This document shows positions 1-11,138 of a DNA stretch of 52,254 bases, piece after piece. Origin of the DNA: Deltaproteobacteria bacterium (lineage in GTDB: Bacteria > Bdellovibrionota > Bacteriovoracia > Bacteriovoracales > Bacteriovoracaceae); NCBI GenBank assembly GCA_006226755.1, contig SBGE01000059.1, positions 1 through 52,254 of the forward strand, written 5' to 3'. Each line of letters starts with the position of its first letter. The stretch's first letter is position 1. A program made the translations under genes and the position numbers. The notes beneath the pieces are model-generated. The model saw only the letters and a list, made by a program, of their open reading frames with translations, was not told the origin of the DNA and did no database searches.

Positions 1-986
<986 letters not shown>

Positions 987-1280
987 AATATTTAATTCTA
1001 CATTTGAATTTAATACTGATTCATCCAATCATTTATTTCCGACCTCGGAATTGACAGAGATTTGAAAGAACTTTCGTTCATTCTATTTCTGGCAAAGGTC
1101 GGCTCAGTCTAAGCATTTTCTCTACATCAACTTACGTTCAACAGTAGCTTCAACAAAAACAACTATGCTTGATTGGTTACGACTGACTTTATTCAAGTTT
1201 AATTTGTACAATAAATTGTACACTCGAATCTCTTCTCGTCTTAAACGATCATCTAATGACAATCGCTTTTAATCTTATTC

Positions 1281-1295
1281 AGTTTTCAAAGAGCA
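1281..1295 (-). promoter_or_regulatory. boxA-like rRNA antitermination element
   Basis: Minus strand TGCTCTTTGAAAACT matches the bacterial rRNA boxA consensus (TGCTCTTTAACA / TGTTCTTTGAAAACT) and lies between tRNA-Ala and 16S. Confidence 0.75.
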
Positions 1296-1317
1296 AAGTG
1301 ATATATAACTCTAGAGT

Positions 1318-1393
1318 TGGTGGAGATGACTGGAATCGAACCAGCGACCCCTTGCGTGCAAAGCAAGTGCTCTCCCAACTGAGCTACACCCCC
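1318..1393 (-). tRNA. tRNA-Ala (anticodon UGC)
   Basis: Minus strand GGGGGTGTAGCTCAGTTGGGAGAGCACTTGCTTTGCACGCAAGGGGTCGCTGGTTCGATTCCAGTCATCTCCACCA; cloverleaf, TGC anticodon, encoded CCA. Confidence 0.97.
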
Positions 1394-1591
1394 AAACATA
1401 AATAACAATGTTAAAGAGTTAGAAATCACTTTTCCAAAGGTGAGGGAGAAAATAAGTGATTTGAGTTTTCATGTCAACAACGTTTTCACAAAAACTTTGC
1501 GTTTTTTTTTATGGTAGAGATATAATTTTTTATCAATAAAATTGGGAGCCTATAGGGACGGCTTGAAGCCACGTGAAGGAAGGAAAAAACC

Positions 1592-2176
1592 ATGGAAAAA
1601 CTCAAAAAAACAACTTTAATCACCCTCTTTTTTTCGCTCTTTTTCACGCTAAGTTCTTGTAATAAGCAACAGACAAAGAACCAAGAAGGCCAAAGCACTG
1701 CACAGGCCACAAACTCTGCCCAAATGCAGGTAGACTCTTCAGGGCTCTCAAAGACTAAGGCGATTTTAAAAACTGTTCATGGAAACATCGTCTTTAAATT
1801 CTATCCAAACAAAGCACCTAATACCGTTACCCGTATCTCAGAACTCATTAGTAAGGGATTCTATGATGGTCTTATCTTTCATAGGGTGGTTCCAAACTTT
1901 GTTATTCAAGGTGGAGATCCAACAGCGACAGGTACAGGCGGTAGTGGTCAAAGATTAAAGGCAGAATTTAACGATATCCAACACATTAAAGGAACAGTTG
2001 CGATGGCCAGAGCACAGGATAAAGACAGTGCCGACTCTCAATTTTATATTGCTCTAACCAATCTTCCACATCTGGATAGAAACTATACTGTATTCGGACA
2101 AGTGATTGAGGGATTGGAGATTCTAGAAAAGGTTCAACAGGGAGATAAGATGCTCTCTCTCTCCCTGGAAGAATAA
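1592..2176 (+). CDS. Cyclophilin-type peptidyl-prolyl cis-trans isomerase, lipoprotein
   Basis: Lipobox-like FTLSSC; cyclophilin motifs FHRVVPNFVIQGGDPTATGTGG and GTVAMARAQDKDSADSQFYIAL. Confidence 0.93.
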   Translation: MEKLKKTTLITLFFSLFFTLSSCNKQQTKNQEGQSTAQATNSAQMQVDSSGLSKTKAILKTVHGNIVFKFYPNKAPNTVTRISELISKGFYDGLIFHRVVPNFVIQGGDPTATGTGGSGQRLKAEFNDIQHIKGTVAMARAQDKDSADSQFYIALTNLPHLDRNYTVFGQVIEGLEILEKVQQGDKMLSLSLEE

Positions 2177-2179
2177 AAA

Positions 2180-2356
2180 CTACTTTCCGTGTCTTTTATC
2201 GTCTTTGATGTAAACAAAGCCTTTGAGAACAACAAAGGCGATAACAAGAGCAATCAGAATTCCCCATGTTGGGAATGAAGGTTGATCCTTTACAGGTGGC
2301 TTTCCTTCTTCTTTTTGTAAAACTGTAGATGGTTTAGAGTTTGTATTTTCGTTCAT
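2180..2356 (-). CDS. Small single-TM protein at the end of the cytochrome oxidase operon
   Basis: 58-aa ORF below the track cutoff: MNENTNSKPSTVLQKEEGKPPVKDQPSFPTWGILIALVIAFVVLKGFVYIKDDKRHGK; same strand and close to the cox genes. Confidence 0.6.
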   Translation of the reverse strand: MNENTNSKPSTVLQKEEGKPPVKDQPSFPTWGILIALVIAFVVLKGFVYIKDDKRHGK

Positions 2357-2374
2357 TTGATTGCCTCTCTTAGA

Positions 2375-2656
2375 TTACCTGTACATAGACTCAAGAATAA
2401 CAACAACTGTGTAGACCGCTGCTGAAATCGGAATAGCCGCAATAAACCACAACCACTTTTTCTCTTCATTCAAGTGCATATACCACCAAGCAACGACAAA
2501 GGCTTTGGCGATAGCTAGAAGAACTAGAGCAGAAGCTTTTAATGAGTAAGCTGTGTTAAGTTCTGGGACCATCAATTCCAAGGCAGTAAGAACTGCGAGA
2601 ACCACAAATATGATCAGATATTCTTTGATGTGGCTCTTATGCGTTTCTCCAGACAT
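2375..2656 (-). CDS. Cytochrome c oxidase subunit IV-like (prokaryotic COX4) protein
   Basis: 93 aa, three TM segments, KAFVVAWWYMHLNEEKK typical of prokaryotic COX4/CyoD-like family; operon context. Confidence 0.8.
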   Translation of the reverse strand: MSGETHKSHIKEYLIIFVVLAVLTALELMVPELNTAYSLKASALVLLAIAKAFVVAWWYMHLNEEKKWLWFIAAIPISAAVYTVVVILESMYR

Positions 2657-2666
2657 GAAAACTCTC

Positions 2667-3308
2667 CTACTTGTACAGTTGATCTCTGTTAATCAAGAGA
2701 CCGACGTCAATCATTAGTTTATTAATAGAATCTTTATCAGTTTTATAAAGTCCACGAACACGATTTCTTCTATCCACAAGAAAGAGCTTTCCGAGATATG
2801 AATCATCTAGTTCTTTTATTCTGAATCCATCGCTGAGAAGTTTATCGACTTTTGCTTTATCAGCGCTCAGGAAGTTCCAAAAGAATGGATTGGCATCCAA
2901 GGCCCTGGCGAACTTATTAAGAGACTCTGGCGTATCTTTTCCGGCATCAAGAGTGATGGAAACCATTGCAGACTCTTTACGAACACCTTTCATTCTTTTT
3001 TGAATTTTTTGGAGCTGCTTCATATTGCCTTCGCAAATTGAATCGCACTCAGTTCTGGTAAAGGTAACCAGATAAACTTTTCCATCCAGATCTTTTGAAC
3101 CAAACTCCGTTCCAAACTCATTGGTCAATGAATAAGAAGGGAGATTGAATTGCACAGGAAGCTCAGGAGGAAGTTCGCGGTTGTACGAGCGATAAATCGG
3201 GTAAGCAAAAAGAAATGCCCAAAACAAAATCCAGAAGGCTTTATTGCCCACCATTTTTTGTACGAATGTCTCTTCCCGCTTGTAACCGAGAGTGCTCGCC
3301 ATTTCCAT
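2667..3308 (-). CDS. SCO1/SenC family copper chaperone-like protein
   Basis: Thioredoxin-like fold pattern with FTRTECDSIC and downstream SITLDAGKDTPE; adjacent to cox genes. Confidence 0.85.
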   Translation of the reverse strand: MEMASTLGYKREETFVQKMVGNKAFWILFWAFLFAYPIYRSYNRELPPELPVQFNLPSYSLTNEFGTEFGSKDLDGKVYLVTFTRTECDSICEGNMKQLQKIQKRMKGVRKESAMVSITLDAGKDTPESLNKFARALDANPFFWNFLSADKAKVDKLLSDGFRIKELDDSYLGKLFLVDRRNRVRGLYKTDKDSINKLMIDVGLLINRDQLYK

Positions 3309-4180
3309 TACTTCAATTTGCTCATCAATGTCTTACGCTCTGGTGTGTCTTTTACGTCCATCAAAGATTTTACGTAGTAAGCCACTGCCCAGATTTCTTC
3401 ATCAGTAATTGTATCTTTCCAAGCTGGCATGGCAGTTCCGCCAACTCCGGCTGCAAGTCTCACGTAAAGCTCTTCAACTGTAGAAGCTGATCTCACGTGG
3501 TCCCAAGTGAAGTCAGGAGGGATGCTCAGGTAACCGTATTCTGTTTCTTGTGGCTTAACCTTATAGAAGTCGGCATCAAGCTCAGCAACACCTTCACCAT
3601 TGATCTTCTTGTTGATTCCAGAGAACTCCTCAAGTGAAACATATCCACGGTGACAAGACTGACAGTTTGCTACTCCGTGATAAATTTCTTTCCCTTTTTG
3701 GATGGCAGCTGATCTGTGAGCTTCACCAAAAGGATCGGCTGAAGGAAGGATTTCAGCTCCAAGCTTCTTGTCTTTTCCTTCCCAAACTTTAGGAGCAAAA
3801 GTTTTAATGTATTGAACGACAGCATCCATTTGGCCTTCAGTAAGATCCCAAGGAAGCATAGCTGTCCCATGAAGACCATACTTCAAGATGTCGTAGAAAT
3901 GTCTGTCATGTGGAAGTTCACCCGTTGTGATTTTTCCAAACTTGTAAATTCCAAGTGTGAAATCTCTTGGTGGAACTTTCATCCCTTTGTGAGCTGGACC
4001 TTTACCGTCCCCTTTCACACCGTGACAGGCCATACAGTATTCTTTGTAAATTTGCTCACCCTTGTTAAGTTTCCAAGCAGAAGCATGAACTCCTCCAGCA
4101 AAAACTTTGTCTTCAACGAATGTTTTTTTGCTACAGGAAACAAAAAAAGTAAGCATTAGAATAGAAAGTAAAACTCTCAT
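3308..4180 (-). CDS. Di-heme cytochrome c lipoprotein
   Basis: Two CXXCH motifs (CMACH, CQSCH), lipobox-like FFVSC. Confidence 0.9.
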   Translation of the reverse strand: MRVLLSILMLTFFVSCSKKTFVEDKVFAGGVHASAWKLNKGEQIYKEYCMACHGVKGDGKGPAHKGMKVPPRDFTLGIYKFGKITTGELPHDRHFYDILKYGLHGTAMLPWDLTEGQMDAVVQYIKTFAPKVWEGKDKKLGAEILPSADPFGEAHRSAAIQKGKEIYHGVANCQSCHRGYVSLEEFSGINKKINGEGVAELDADFYKVKPQETEYGYLSIPPDFTWDHVRSASTVEELYVRLAAGVGGTAMPAWKDTITDEEIWAVAYYVKSLMDVKDTPERKTLMSKLK

Positions 4181-4189
4181 TTTAGTCCT

Positions 4190-4783
4190 CTATATTACGA
4201 AAATGATAAAATACATCAGTAACCAAACAACATCGAGAAAGTGCCAAAACTTCCCGACGTTATTAACTTTATTCTCTTCTGAAATCGTACATTCTTTATT
4301 CATCGTCACTGGAATCAAATAAAGAAGTGTCAACAATGCGATCACAATGTGAGCTGCGTGAATCCAAGTGAATGAATAAACCAATGATTGAAACACTCCG
4401 CTGCTGGCATAGAATCCTCTGGATTTGAGATCTGCCCACAAGCTGAACTGAGTGTACATAAAACCTGCTCCAAGAATGATCGTAGCAACCAACCAAGGCA
4501 TGGTTTTATTTACAGCTCCACCACCAAAATACTTGGCCTTGAAAACCATAAATGTCATTGAACTCAAGACAATCGCAAATGTACTCAAAGTTGGAAAGAA
4601 AAGATCGACTTTTTCCATTCCCATGGGTGGCCACACAGGAGAAGTAATCCTGAAGTAGGAGTACCCAAGAAACAATGAAGCGAAAAGCATCGAAAAAGAA
4701 ACCAGTACAACGATCATCGCTATACTGGAAACCAATCGTTTTCCTTCAATGCTATCAGAATGGAGAATCGCAGTTCTTTCCAT
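4190..4783 (-). CDS. Cytochrome c oxidase subunit III
   Basis: Multi-TM heme-copper oxidase subunit III pattern (FTWIHAAHIVIAL, KFWHFLDVVWLLMY). Confidence 0.88.
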   Translation of the reverse strand: MERTAILHSDSIEGKRLVSSIAMIVVLVSFSMLFASLFLGYSYFRITSPVWPPMGMEKVDLFFPTLSTFAIVLSSMTFMVFKAKYFGGGAVNKTMPWLVATIILGAGFMYTQFSLWADLKSRGFYASSGVFQSLVYSFTWIHAAHIVIALLTLLYLIPVTMNKECTISEENKVNNVGKFWHFLDVVWLLMYFIIFVI

Positions 4784-6516
4784 TAAGCTTCCACCAACTC
4801 CTCAGTCTGATACTGGAAGTCTCTATCAGTAGTCAGATTTGGGTTTCCAAGTTCGTGTGGTCCACATTTAACCACAGGAATCTCAGCAAAATTGTAATGT
4901 GGAGCTGGAGATGGAATCGTCCACTCGAGAGTTCCAACTTTCCATGGGTTTGGATCTGTTTCTTCTTTCCCCCAGAAAACTGCGTAACAAAAGTTAACAA
5001 CAAAGATAATCTGAGAAAGTCCCATAAGGATTGCCGACCAAGTAATGAAAGTGTTGATCGGAACTAGCTTTTGAAGGAAGTCATAGACGAATGGGTCGTA
5101 AAGTCTTCTGTGCATCCCCGCGTATCCAACGAAAAGCATTCCGAAGAAAACTCCGTTAAGACCAAGCATGGTTAGCCAGAAGTGAATTTTTCCCCATGTC
5201 TCGTTGAGCATCTTTCCAAACATTTTTGGCATCCAGAAATAGATGGCTGCAAATGAACCAAAAAGAACTGAAGCAGCCATAGTGTAATGGAAGTGACCAA
5301 CAACAAAATAAGTATCGTGAAGATAAAGGTCAGTAGTTACAGTTCCAAGATAAAGACCAGTTAGACCTCCAAGACCAAAAACGAAAACAACACCAAGAGA
5401 GAAAAGCATTGGTGTATCGAATTTAATCGTTCCTTTCCAAATTGTTCCAAGCCAGTTGGCAAAGAAAATCGCAGAAGGGATTGAAATGGTCATGGTCAAC
5501 GTCATGAAGGTCTGAGTCAGTAGTGGACTCATTTGAGTCGTATACATGTGGTGACCGTAAACTAGTGTTGAAAGAATTGTAATTGAAGTCATTGAAAGAG
5601 CTGTTGCCTTGGCTCCAAACGCTGGCTTTCTTGAAAAGAAAGAAAGGATGTCTGAAACAATACCCCAAGCTGGAAGAATAAGGATGTAAACTTCCGGGTG
5701 ACCGAAAATCCAAAAAACGTGCTGGAAAAGTACCGGGTCACCTGTTCCACTTGTAGCGGCAGCACCGGCCAAGAAGAACTGGGTTCCAAAAACTCTATCG
5801 AATACAAGAAGAAGACCACCGGCACCAAGAACAGGAAGGAAGATAGCGTTTAGAATCGCAGTCAACCAAAGTCCCCAGATTGTAAGTGGCATATCAAAGT
5901 ATCCCATCCCTGGAGCTCTAAGCGTAATCACTGTAGTGATATAGTTAATTGCACCCATGGTGGAAGAGATACCAAGAACAAAGATGGCAACTGCCCAAAG
6001 AGTCTGCCCGACCCCGGGTGAACCAATCAGTGTTGAAAGAGTAGGATATGCTGTCCATCCACCTGCTGCAGCTCCTAGTGGAGTGAAGAGTGAACCGACA
6101 AGAAGAGCCGCTGAAAGAACTGCCAACCAGAAAGAGAGCATGTTCATTAACGGAAAGGCCATATCTCGACAGCCAATCATCAGCGGAATACAAAAGTTAC
6201 CAAAGGCACCAATCAAGATTGGAGTAATGGCATAGAAGATCATGATCGTACCATGCATCGTAAAAAGCATTGCGTACGTATCAGGAGGAATTACCCCTCC
6301 GGTTTCCGGGAACATGAATCTTCCAATCAATGGAAAAGCCTCTCCAGGAAATGCAAGTGCCCATCTGATCATCAAGGCCATGATTCCGCCAAGTCCGAGA
6401 CCTAAGATCCCGTACCAGAGGAATTGCTTCCCGATCACTTTATGATCGTATGAAAAGATATACTTGCTAATGAAAGTTGTTGGTTTAGGGTGAATATGCT
6501 GTTCGTAAAAAGCCAT
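4783..6516 (-). CDS. ctaD: Cytochrome c oxidase subunit I
   Basis: Heme-copper oxidase subunit I motifs: FWIFGHPEVYILILPAWGIVSDI, YGHHMYTT, DTYFVVGHFHYTM. Confidence 0.97.
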   Translation of the reverse strand: MAFYEQHIHPKPTTFISKYIFSYDHKVIGKQFLWYGILGLGLGGIMALMIRWALAFPGEAFPLIGRFMFPETGGVIPPDTYAMLFTMHGTIMIFYAITPILIGAFGNFCIPLMIGCRDMAFPLMNMLSFWLAVLSAALLVGSLFTPLGAAAGGWTAYPTLSTLIGSPGVGQTLWAVAIFVLGISSTMGAINYITTVITLRAPGMGYFDMPLTIWGLWLTAILNAIFLPVLGAGGLLLVFDRVFGTQFFLAGAAATSGTGDPVLFQHVFWIFGHPEVYILILPAWGIVSDILSFFSRKPAFGAKATALSMTSITILSTLVYGHHMYTTQMSPLLTQTFMTLTMTISIPSAIFFANWLGTIWKGTIKFDTPMLFSLGVVFVFGLGGLTGLYLGTVTTDLYLHDTYFVVGHFHYTMAASVLFGSFAAIYFWMPKMFGKMLNETWGKIHFWLTMLGLNGVFFGMLFVGYAGMHRRLYDPFVYDFLQKLVPINTFITWSAILMGLSQIIFVVNFCYAVFWGKEETDPNPWKVGTLEWTIPSPAPHYNFAEIPVVKCGPHELGNPNLTTDRDFQYQTEELVEA

Positions 6517-6532
6517 TTCTATCTCCGATAGA

Positions 6533-7402
6533 TTAGTTCATGCTAACTTCTTTGCGGGTTGTCTTCTGCCACGTCCAACCCCAGTAACGCTCTAGATTTT
6601 CAGAATCATTTTCCTGAATCGCTTTTTCCTGTGCTTCCGCCATCCAAGCATTCATATCTGCTTCTTCATAAACGGTAAGCTTTGCTTGCATTCTATAGTG
6701 ATAAGTTCCACACATTTCAGCACAAGCAATATCGTACTTGCCAGGCTTGTTGAGCTTGAACCAAATACGAGTGATTCTTCCTGGAATGGCATCAACTTTT
6801 CTTCTCGCGTTTGGAAGATAAAGTGAGTGAATCACATCTTTAGAAATCATTTGAATAACAACCTTCTTACCGGCCGGTACACGAAGATCATTCAAGTAAA
6901 CAACATCGTCTTCAGTGTTGAAGACACCATCTTTACCTGGGTAACGAAAATGCCATGCCCACTGTTGAGCCATAACTTGAACACGATAAACATCTTCTTT
7001 ATCTTCATCAGGCCAGTTAATGAAAACACCTGTGTAATCGTTGTTCGACATTCTGGTGATGTTCATATCAATTGCAAGGAATACTGATAGACCAATTGCA
7101 GTTGCAACCATGATGTGTGATTTTTTGTTTCCGTAAGTGTAGTAAGGCTTTGGGTTTCTCTTAGCAGAGTAAAGAAAAGAGAATCCAAAAAGACCGGCAC
7201 AAACCAAAGCAAAGAAAAAGATATTCAAGATCGTCGTGTAATTGAATAACCATTCAATCAAGTGACCATGCTCAGAAATATCTTCTGGTGGTTGGATTCT
7301 TTGCCAAAAAGTTAATCCATCATGAACTTTACCGTGACCTCCGGCCGCCATGATTAATCCTTCAAACAGAGATGAAACCAAATTCATAAAGTCTTCCTTC
7401 AT
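6533..7402 (-). CDS. ctaC: Cytochrome c oxidase subunit II
   Basis: CuA motif CAEMCGTYHYRM, AQQWAWHFRYPG, two N-terminal TM segments. Confidence 0.96.
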   Translation of the reverse strand: MKEDFMNLVSSLFEGLIMAAGGHGKVHDGLTFWQRIQPPEDISEHGHLIEWLFNYTTILNIFFFALVCAGLFGFSFLYSAKRNPKPYYTYGNKKSHIMVATAIGLSVFLAIDMNITRMSNNDYTGVFINWPDEDKEDVYRVQVMAQQWAWHFRYPGKDGVFNTEDDVVYLNDLRVPAGKKVVIQMISKDVIHSLYLPNARRKVDAIPGRITRIWFKLNKPGKYDIACAEMCGTYHYRMQAKLTVYEEADMNAWMAEAQEKAIQENDSENLERYWGWTWQKTTRKEVSMN

Positions 7403-7501
7403 TTACTTACATGAAGTAATTGCTAAAATTTAAATTTGTTAGACTGAGCCATTATACAAGTAAATACACGACTTTACTATGTAGGAATTAAAGACATTGT
7501 T

Positions 7502-9355
7502 CTATTTTAGAAAAATCATAGCCCCTAGCAGCAATGGAAGATAAAGAATTGTTCCCCAGAAATAACGCTTGGCCCAAAGCTCAACTTGAAGTGAGTTGGA
7601 TTGAAATTTTATTCCCGCAAGAGCGAGGAGCGTCATAGGGACAGCAAGAAGAAGAGCAACTATAAAATACGCTTTGCTGACTCCACTCCAAGAATAAGGA
7701 GCAAGAGTTGTTGCGATCATAGCAGCAGTCAGGACAAGTATCGCTTTCCATGTTGTGGAGGTGGAAATTTGATTTGGATAAACTTTTATATTTGCTGCGT
7801 CGTAATCCTTGGCATTAAAAATTGAAATCGCCATGAAATGCGGAAGCTGCCATACAAAAAGAATTAGAAATAAACCAAATGAATTGAGATCCAATGTTCC
7901 AGTTACAGTTGTCCAACCAAGAAGTGGAGGAATCGCTCCAGGAATGGCTCCAATCACAACAGCAAATGGAGATTTTTGTTTCATTGGCGTATAGGCCCAT
8001 AGGTAGAGAATAGCTGCCAAGGCCGAGAGTATTGCGGTGATCAAATTCACATAAAATACCATCAAAGCGATGGCTGAACCAACCAATACAATTCCAAATG
8101 ATAGAGCAACCATTGGGTTCAGTCTTCCAGCAGGAAGGCTTCGGTCTCTAGTTCTCTCCATTAGAGCATCGACATCTCTTTCGATATAACAATTGAGAGC
8201 GCAGGCACCCATAACAACAAAATAAATCATCAAAAGAGAAAAAATGCCTTTAAAGAAATTCAATTCACCCGGCGCTAGAAGGAATCCTACAACAGCAGTC
8301 ATCATAACCAGGCCAGAGAGTTTTGGTTTTGTGAGCTCAACAAAATCGGAAAAAATAGAATGAAAAGTTCTGTTTCCATACTTTTCTTCTGCAGAAAATA
8401 AAATCAAATTGAGTTTCCAAAGTCCTGCCAAACAAACAGCTGCCATTCCCAAGTGAAGTGTTGTTGGAACAACTGAAATATTCATAGCGACAGTCATAAC
8501 TCCAAGTGCGACTTGAAAGAAGATAGCTACTGGGATGATAACTGCCCAAATCATGGACGAAGTTCGAAAACTTTTAGCCGCGTCTTTAGTTTTAACGAAA
8601 AAAGTAAGGACCTTGGCACTATAAAGGAAAGAAACAAGTGTTACGAAAATAGCGAAATAGCGGTGAACCATATGAAGCTGGGCAATTGAAGCTTCTGGCC
8701 ACCAAGACTTAGTCCACGTCCCCATATCAAGGCATAAATTCCAAGCATCTGAGCCAAGTCCACACGAGGCGCCGGCACCAGAATGTCTCATGAAAGCACC
8801 GAGGACCATTTGCAAATAAATCAGAACACCAGAAATGAGAATTCCATGTCTATAGATAGGCTTCCAAGAATTTGAAAACTTTTCTTTTTCCAGATCATCT
8901 ACCTTGATCTCAGTTGATTCAAGCAAAGCAAGTTTGTGATGCAAAAGAATGATCGTGCAAAAGAAGATCATTGATAGACCCAAGTGAGTCGTTGAAACGA
9001 TTGTTGGGAGCCTATAAATAACAGTGATTCCCCCTAGAACTCCCTGAGCGATGACCATCACAAGTGAAAGAGTTGAAAGGTGAAAAACTTCCTGCCAATT
9101 AGAATCTGTCTTATTTCTCTTCCAAGTAAAGAAAGTTAAAAGGATCGTGAGAAAACCAACCAAACTCGCCAGAAGCCTATGGCTATGTTCAATCAAAACA
9201 CCATCTTTCATATCAGGAAAAACTTTTCCATAACAAAGAGGCCAATCAGGACATGCAAGACTCGACTGGGTATTGTGAACAATTCCTCCTAGAATCAGGA
9301 GAAGAAAAGTGATGACAATAGTACTTAGTGCTAGATTTTTAACGCGCATTATCAA
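7502..9355 (-). CDS. Fused heme A synthase (CtaA/COX15) - protoheme IX farnesyltransferase (CtaB/COX10)
   Basis: N-terminal half: LACPDWPLCYGK, EHSHRLLA (CtaA). C-terminal half: ELTKPKLSGLVMMTAVVGFLLAPG, CALNCYIERDVDALMERTRDRSLPAGRL (CtaB). Single 617-aa ORF. Confidence 0.93.
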   Translation of the reverse strand: MIMRVKNLALSTIVITFLLLILGGIVHNTQSSLACPDWPLCYGKVFPDMKDGVLIEHSHRLLASLVGFLTILLTFFTWKRNKTDSNWQEVFHLSTLSLVMVIAQGVLGGITVIYRLPTIVSTTHLGLSMIFFCTIILLHHKLALLESTEIKVDDLEKEKFSNSWKPIYRHGILISGVLIYLQMVLGAFMRHSGAGASCGLGSDAWNLCLDMGTWTKSWWPEASIAQLHMVHRYFAIFVTLVSFLYSAKVLTFFVKTKDAAKSFRTSSMIWAVIIPVAIFFQVALGVMTVAMNISVVPTTLHLGMAAVCLAGLWKLNLILFSAEEKYGNRTFHSIFSDFVELTKPKLSGLVMMTAVVGFLLAPGELNFFKGIFSLLMIYFVVMGACALNCYIERDVDALMERTRDRSLPAGRLNPMVALSFGIVLVGSAIALMVFYVNLITAILSALAAILYLWAYTPMKQKSPFAVVIGAIPGAIPPLLGWTTVTGTLDLNSFGLFLILFVWQLPHFMAISIFNAKDYDAANIKVYPNQISTSTTWKAILVLTAAMIATTLAPYSWSGVSKAYFIVALLLAVPMTLLALAGIKFQSNSLQVELWAKRYFWGTILYLPLLLGAMIFLK

Positions 9356-9508
9356 GATACTTCAATTTCAAAATTTGGTATGAGAACTTCTACAATGCAA
9401 GGCCCCGATTCGCAAATCAAATCGACAAAATCATGATGAAGATTGCCTTGTGCAAATACTCCTCAAACGACATAATCGGGGCGATTTTTCATAAACGGAG
9501 TTGAAATC

Positions 9509-10615
9509 ATGAAAGGAAGAATCCCCGAACCAGTATATTACGGTGATTATCTCAAACTTAATGAACTTCTTGCCACTCAGTCCCCTAAAAGTGCTGAATA
9601 CGGTAAAGAAGAACATGAAGAAACTTTATTTATCATCGTTCACCAGGTTTACGAACTTTGGTTTAAGCAAATCATTCATGATTTCGGAAGCATCGTTAAC
9701 GTCTTTAACAAAAATGCAATCGAGGAAAGCGAGCTTGGGACCGTGGTTTCAAGACTTGAGCGAATCATCAAAATTCAAGGTCTCCTTTTGGAACAACTAG
9801 ATGTCATGGAAACCATGACACCAATGGACTTCCTTGAGTTCAGAGATCTTTTGGTTCCAGCATCTGGTTTTCAATCTGCACAGTTTCGCGAAATTGAAAT
9901 TCGCATGGGACTTGGAACAGGAAATAGAATTGCTGTCGATAGAGAATATTTTCTGGGCCGCTTAAATGATCAAGATCGTGAACGATTAACAAAAATTGAA
10001 AAGGAACCTTCACTGCTTGAACTTTTGGAGAAGTGGCTTGAGAGAGTTCCATTCACTCAAGAAGGAAACTTTGACTTCTGGAAGGAATTTGAATCTGTTG
10101 TTAGTGAAATGCTGGACCAAGAACAGTCCATCATTGAAAGAAACAAAGCGACTCTTGCACCAGAAATGATGAATGCACAGTTGGCCAACCTTGAATCAAC
10201 CAGAGAAACTTTTCAAAGTCTTCTTTCTTCGGACACTCATGAAAAGCTCATGAAAGAAGGTCAAAGAAAACTTTCCCAGAAAGCGACATTGAATGCGCTA
10301 TTCATTCTCCTATACAGAGATGAGCCGATTCTTACTCAGCCATATAAGTTTCTACAACTCCTGATGGATATTGATCAAGGTTTCACGACGTGGAGATATC
10401 GTCATGCACTTATGGCCCATCGAATGTTGGGAACAAAAATTGGGACCGGAGGTAGCTCTGGCCACCTTTACCTAAAGAGAGCTGCAGACAATAATCGTGT
10501 CTATACAGATATTTTCAACTTATCCACATTCTTGATCCCAAGAAGTAAGCTTCCGACACTTCCAGTAGATGTGAAAAAGAAATTGAATTTCTATTTTTCA
10601 GAAGATCTCAATTAA
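9509..10615 (+). CDS. kynA: Tryptophan 2,3-dioxygenase
   Basis: Family motifs EETLFIIVHQVYELWFKQI, PASGFQSAQFREIE, WRYRHALMAHRMLGTKIGTGGSSGHLYL. Confidence 0.92.
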   Translation: MKGRIPEPVYYGDYLKLNELLATQSPKSAEYGKEEHEETLFIIVHQVYELWFKQIIHDFGSIVNVFNKNAIEESELGTVVSRLERIIKIQGLLLEQLDVMETMTPMDFLEFRDLLVPASGFQSAQFREIEIRMGLGTGNRIAVDREYFLGRLNDQDRERLTKIEKEPSLLELLEKWLERVPFTQEGNFDFWKEFESVVSEMLDQEQSIIERNKATLAPEMMNAQLANLESTRETFQSLLSSDTHEKLMKEGQRKLSQKATLNALFILLYRDEPILTQPYKFLQLLMDIDQGFTTWRYRHALMAHRMLGTKIGTGGSSGHLYLKRAADNNRVYTDIFNLSTFLIPRSKLPTLPVDVKKKLNFYFSEDLN

Positions 10616-11138
10616 AGAGTTTTAAAAAAACAAAAATCAAAACACCGGTAATGGAAACATACTGCCAGATGGGAAAAGTCCATCTGGCAAACTTCTTATG
10701 TTTTTCCCATTGCTCTGATTTAGCATGCCACAAAGTCGTAAAGACCAGTGGTACTAAAGGTATAGAAAGTAGAATGTGTGAAATCAAAATAAAAAAGTAG
10801 ATTGGTCTGACCATGCCCTGGGCCAAAAACTTGGTATCGCCATGAAACTGATGATAGACAATATAACTGATCAGAAAGAGACCGGAAGTCACAGTGGCAC
10901 AGATCATAATTTTCTTATGTGACTCTTTGTTTCCTTTGATTTTTATTTCAAAAAATCCCCAAGCAAGAAGGATGGCAGTTATTCCATTCAGCATGGCATT
11001 GAGAGATGGAAGTGCTGTAACCCAAGCAGGATAATTAGGTTCGGGATTCCGAAGATAAATAAGCCAGGTTAAAAAAACAAAAACAACGAGACTAAGAATT
11101 CCAATGATCAGATAGGCTGAGCGATTTTTTTCATTCAT
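10608..11138 (-). CDS. DUF420-like multi-TM protein
   Basis: 176 aa, membrane protein with conserved His residues (YHQFHGD, ISHILLSIPLVPLVFTTLWHA); heme-copper oxidase context. Confidence 0.7.
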   Translation of the reverse strand: MNEKNRSAYLIIGILSLVVFVFLTWLIYLRNPEPNYPAWVTALPSLNAMLNGITAILLAWGFFEIKIKGNKESHKKIMICATVTSGLFLISYIVYHQFHGDTKFLAQGMVRPIYFFILISHILLSIPLVPLVFTTLWHAKSEQWEKHKKFARWTFPIWQYVSITGVLIFVFLKLFN

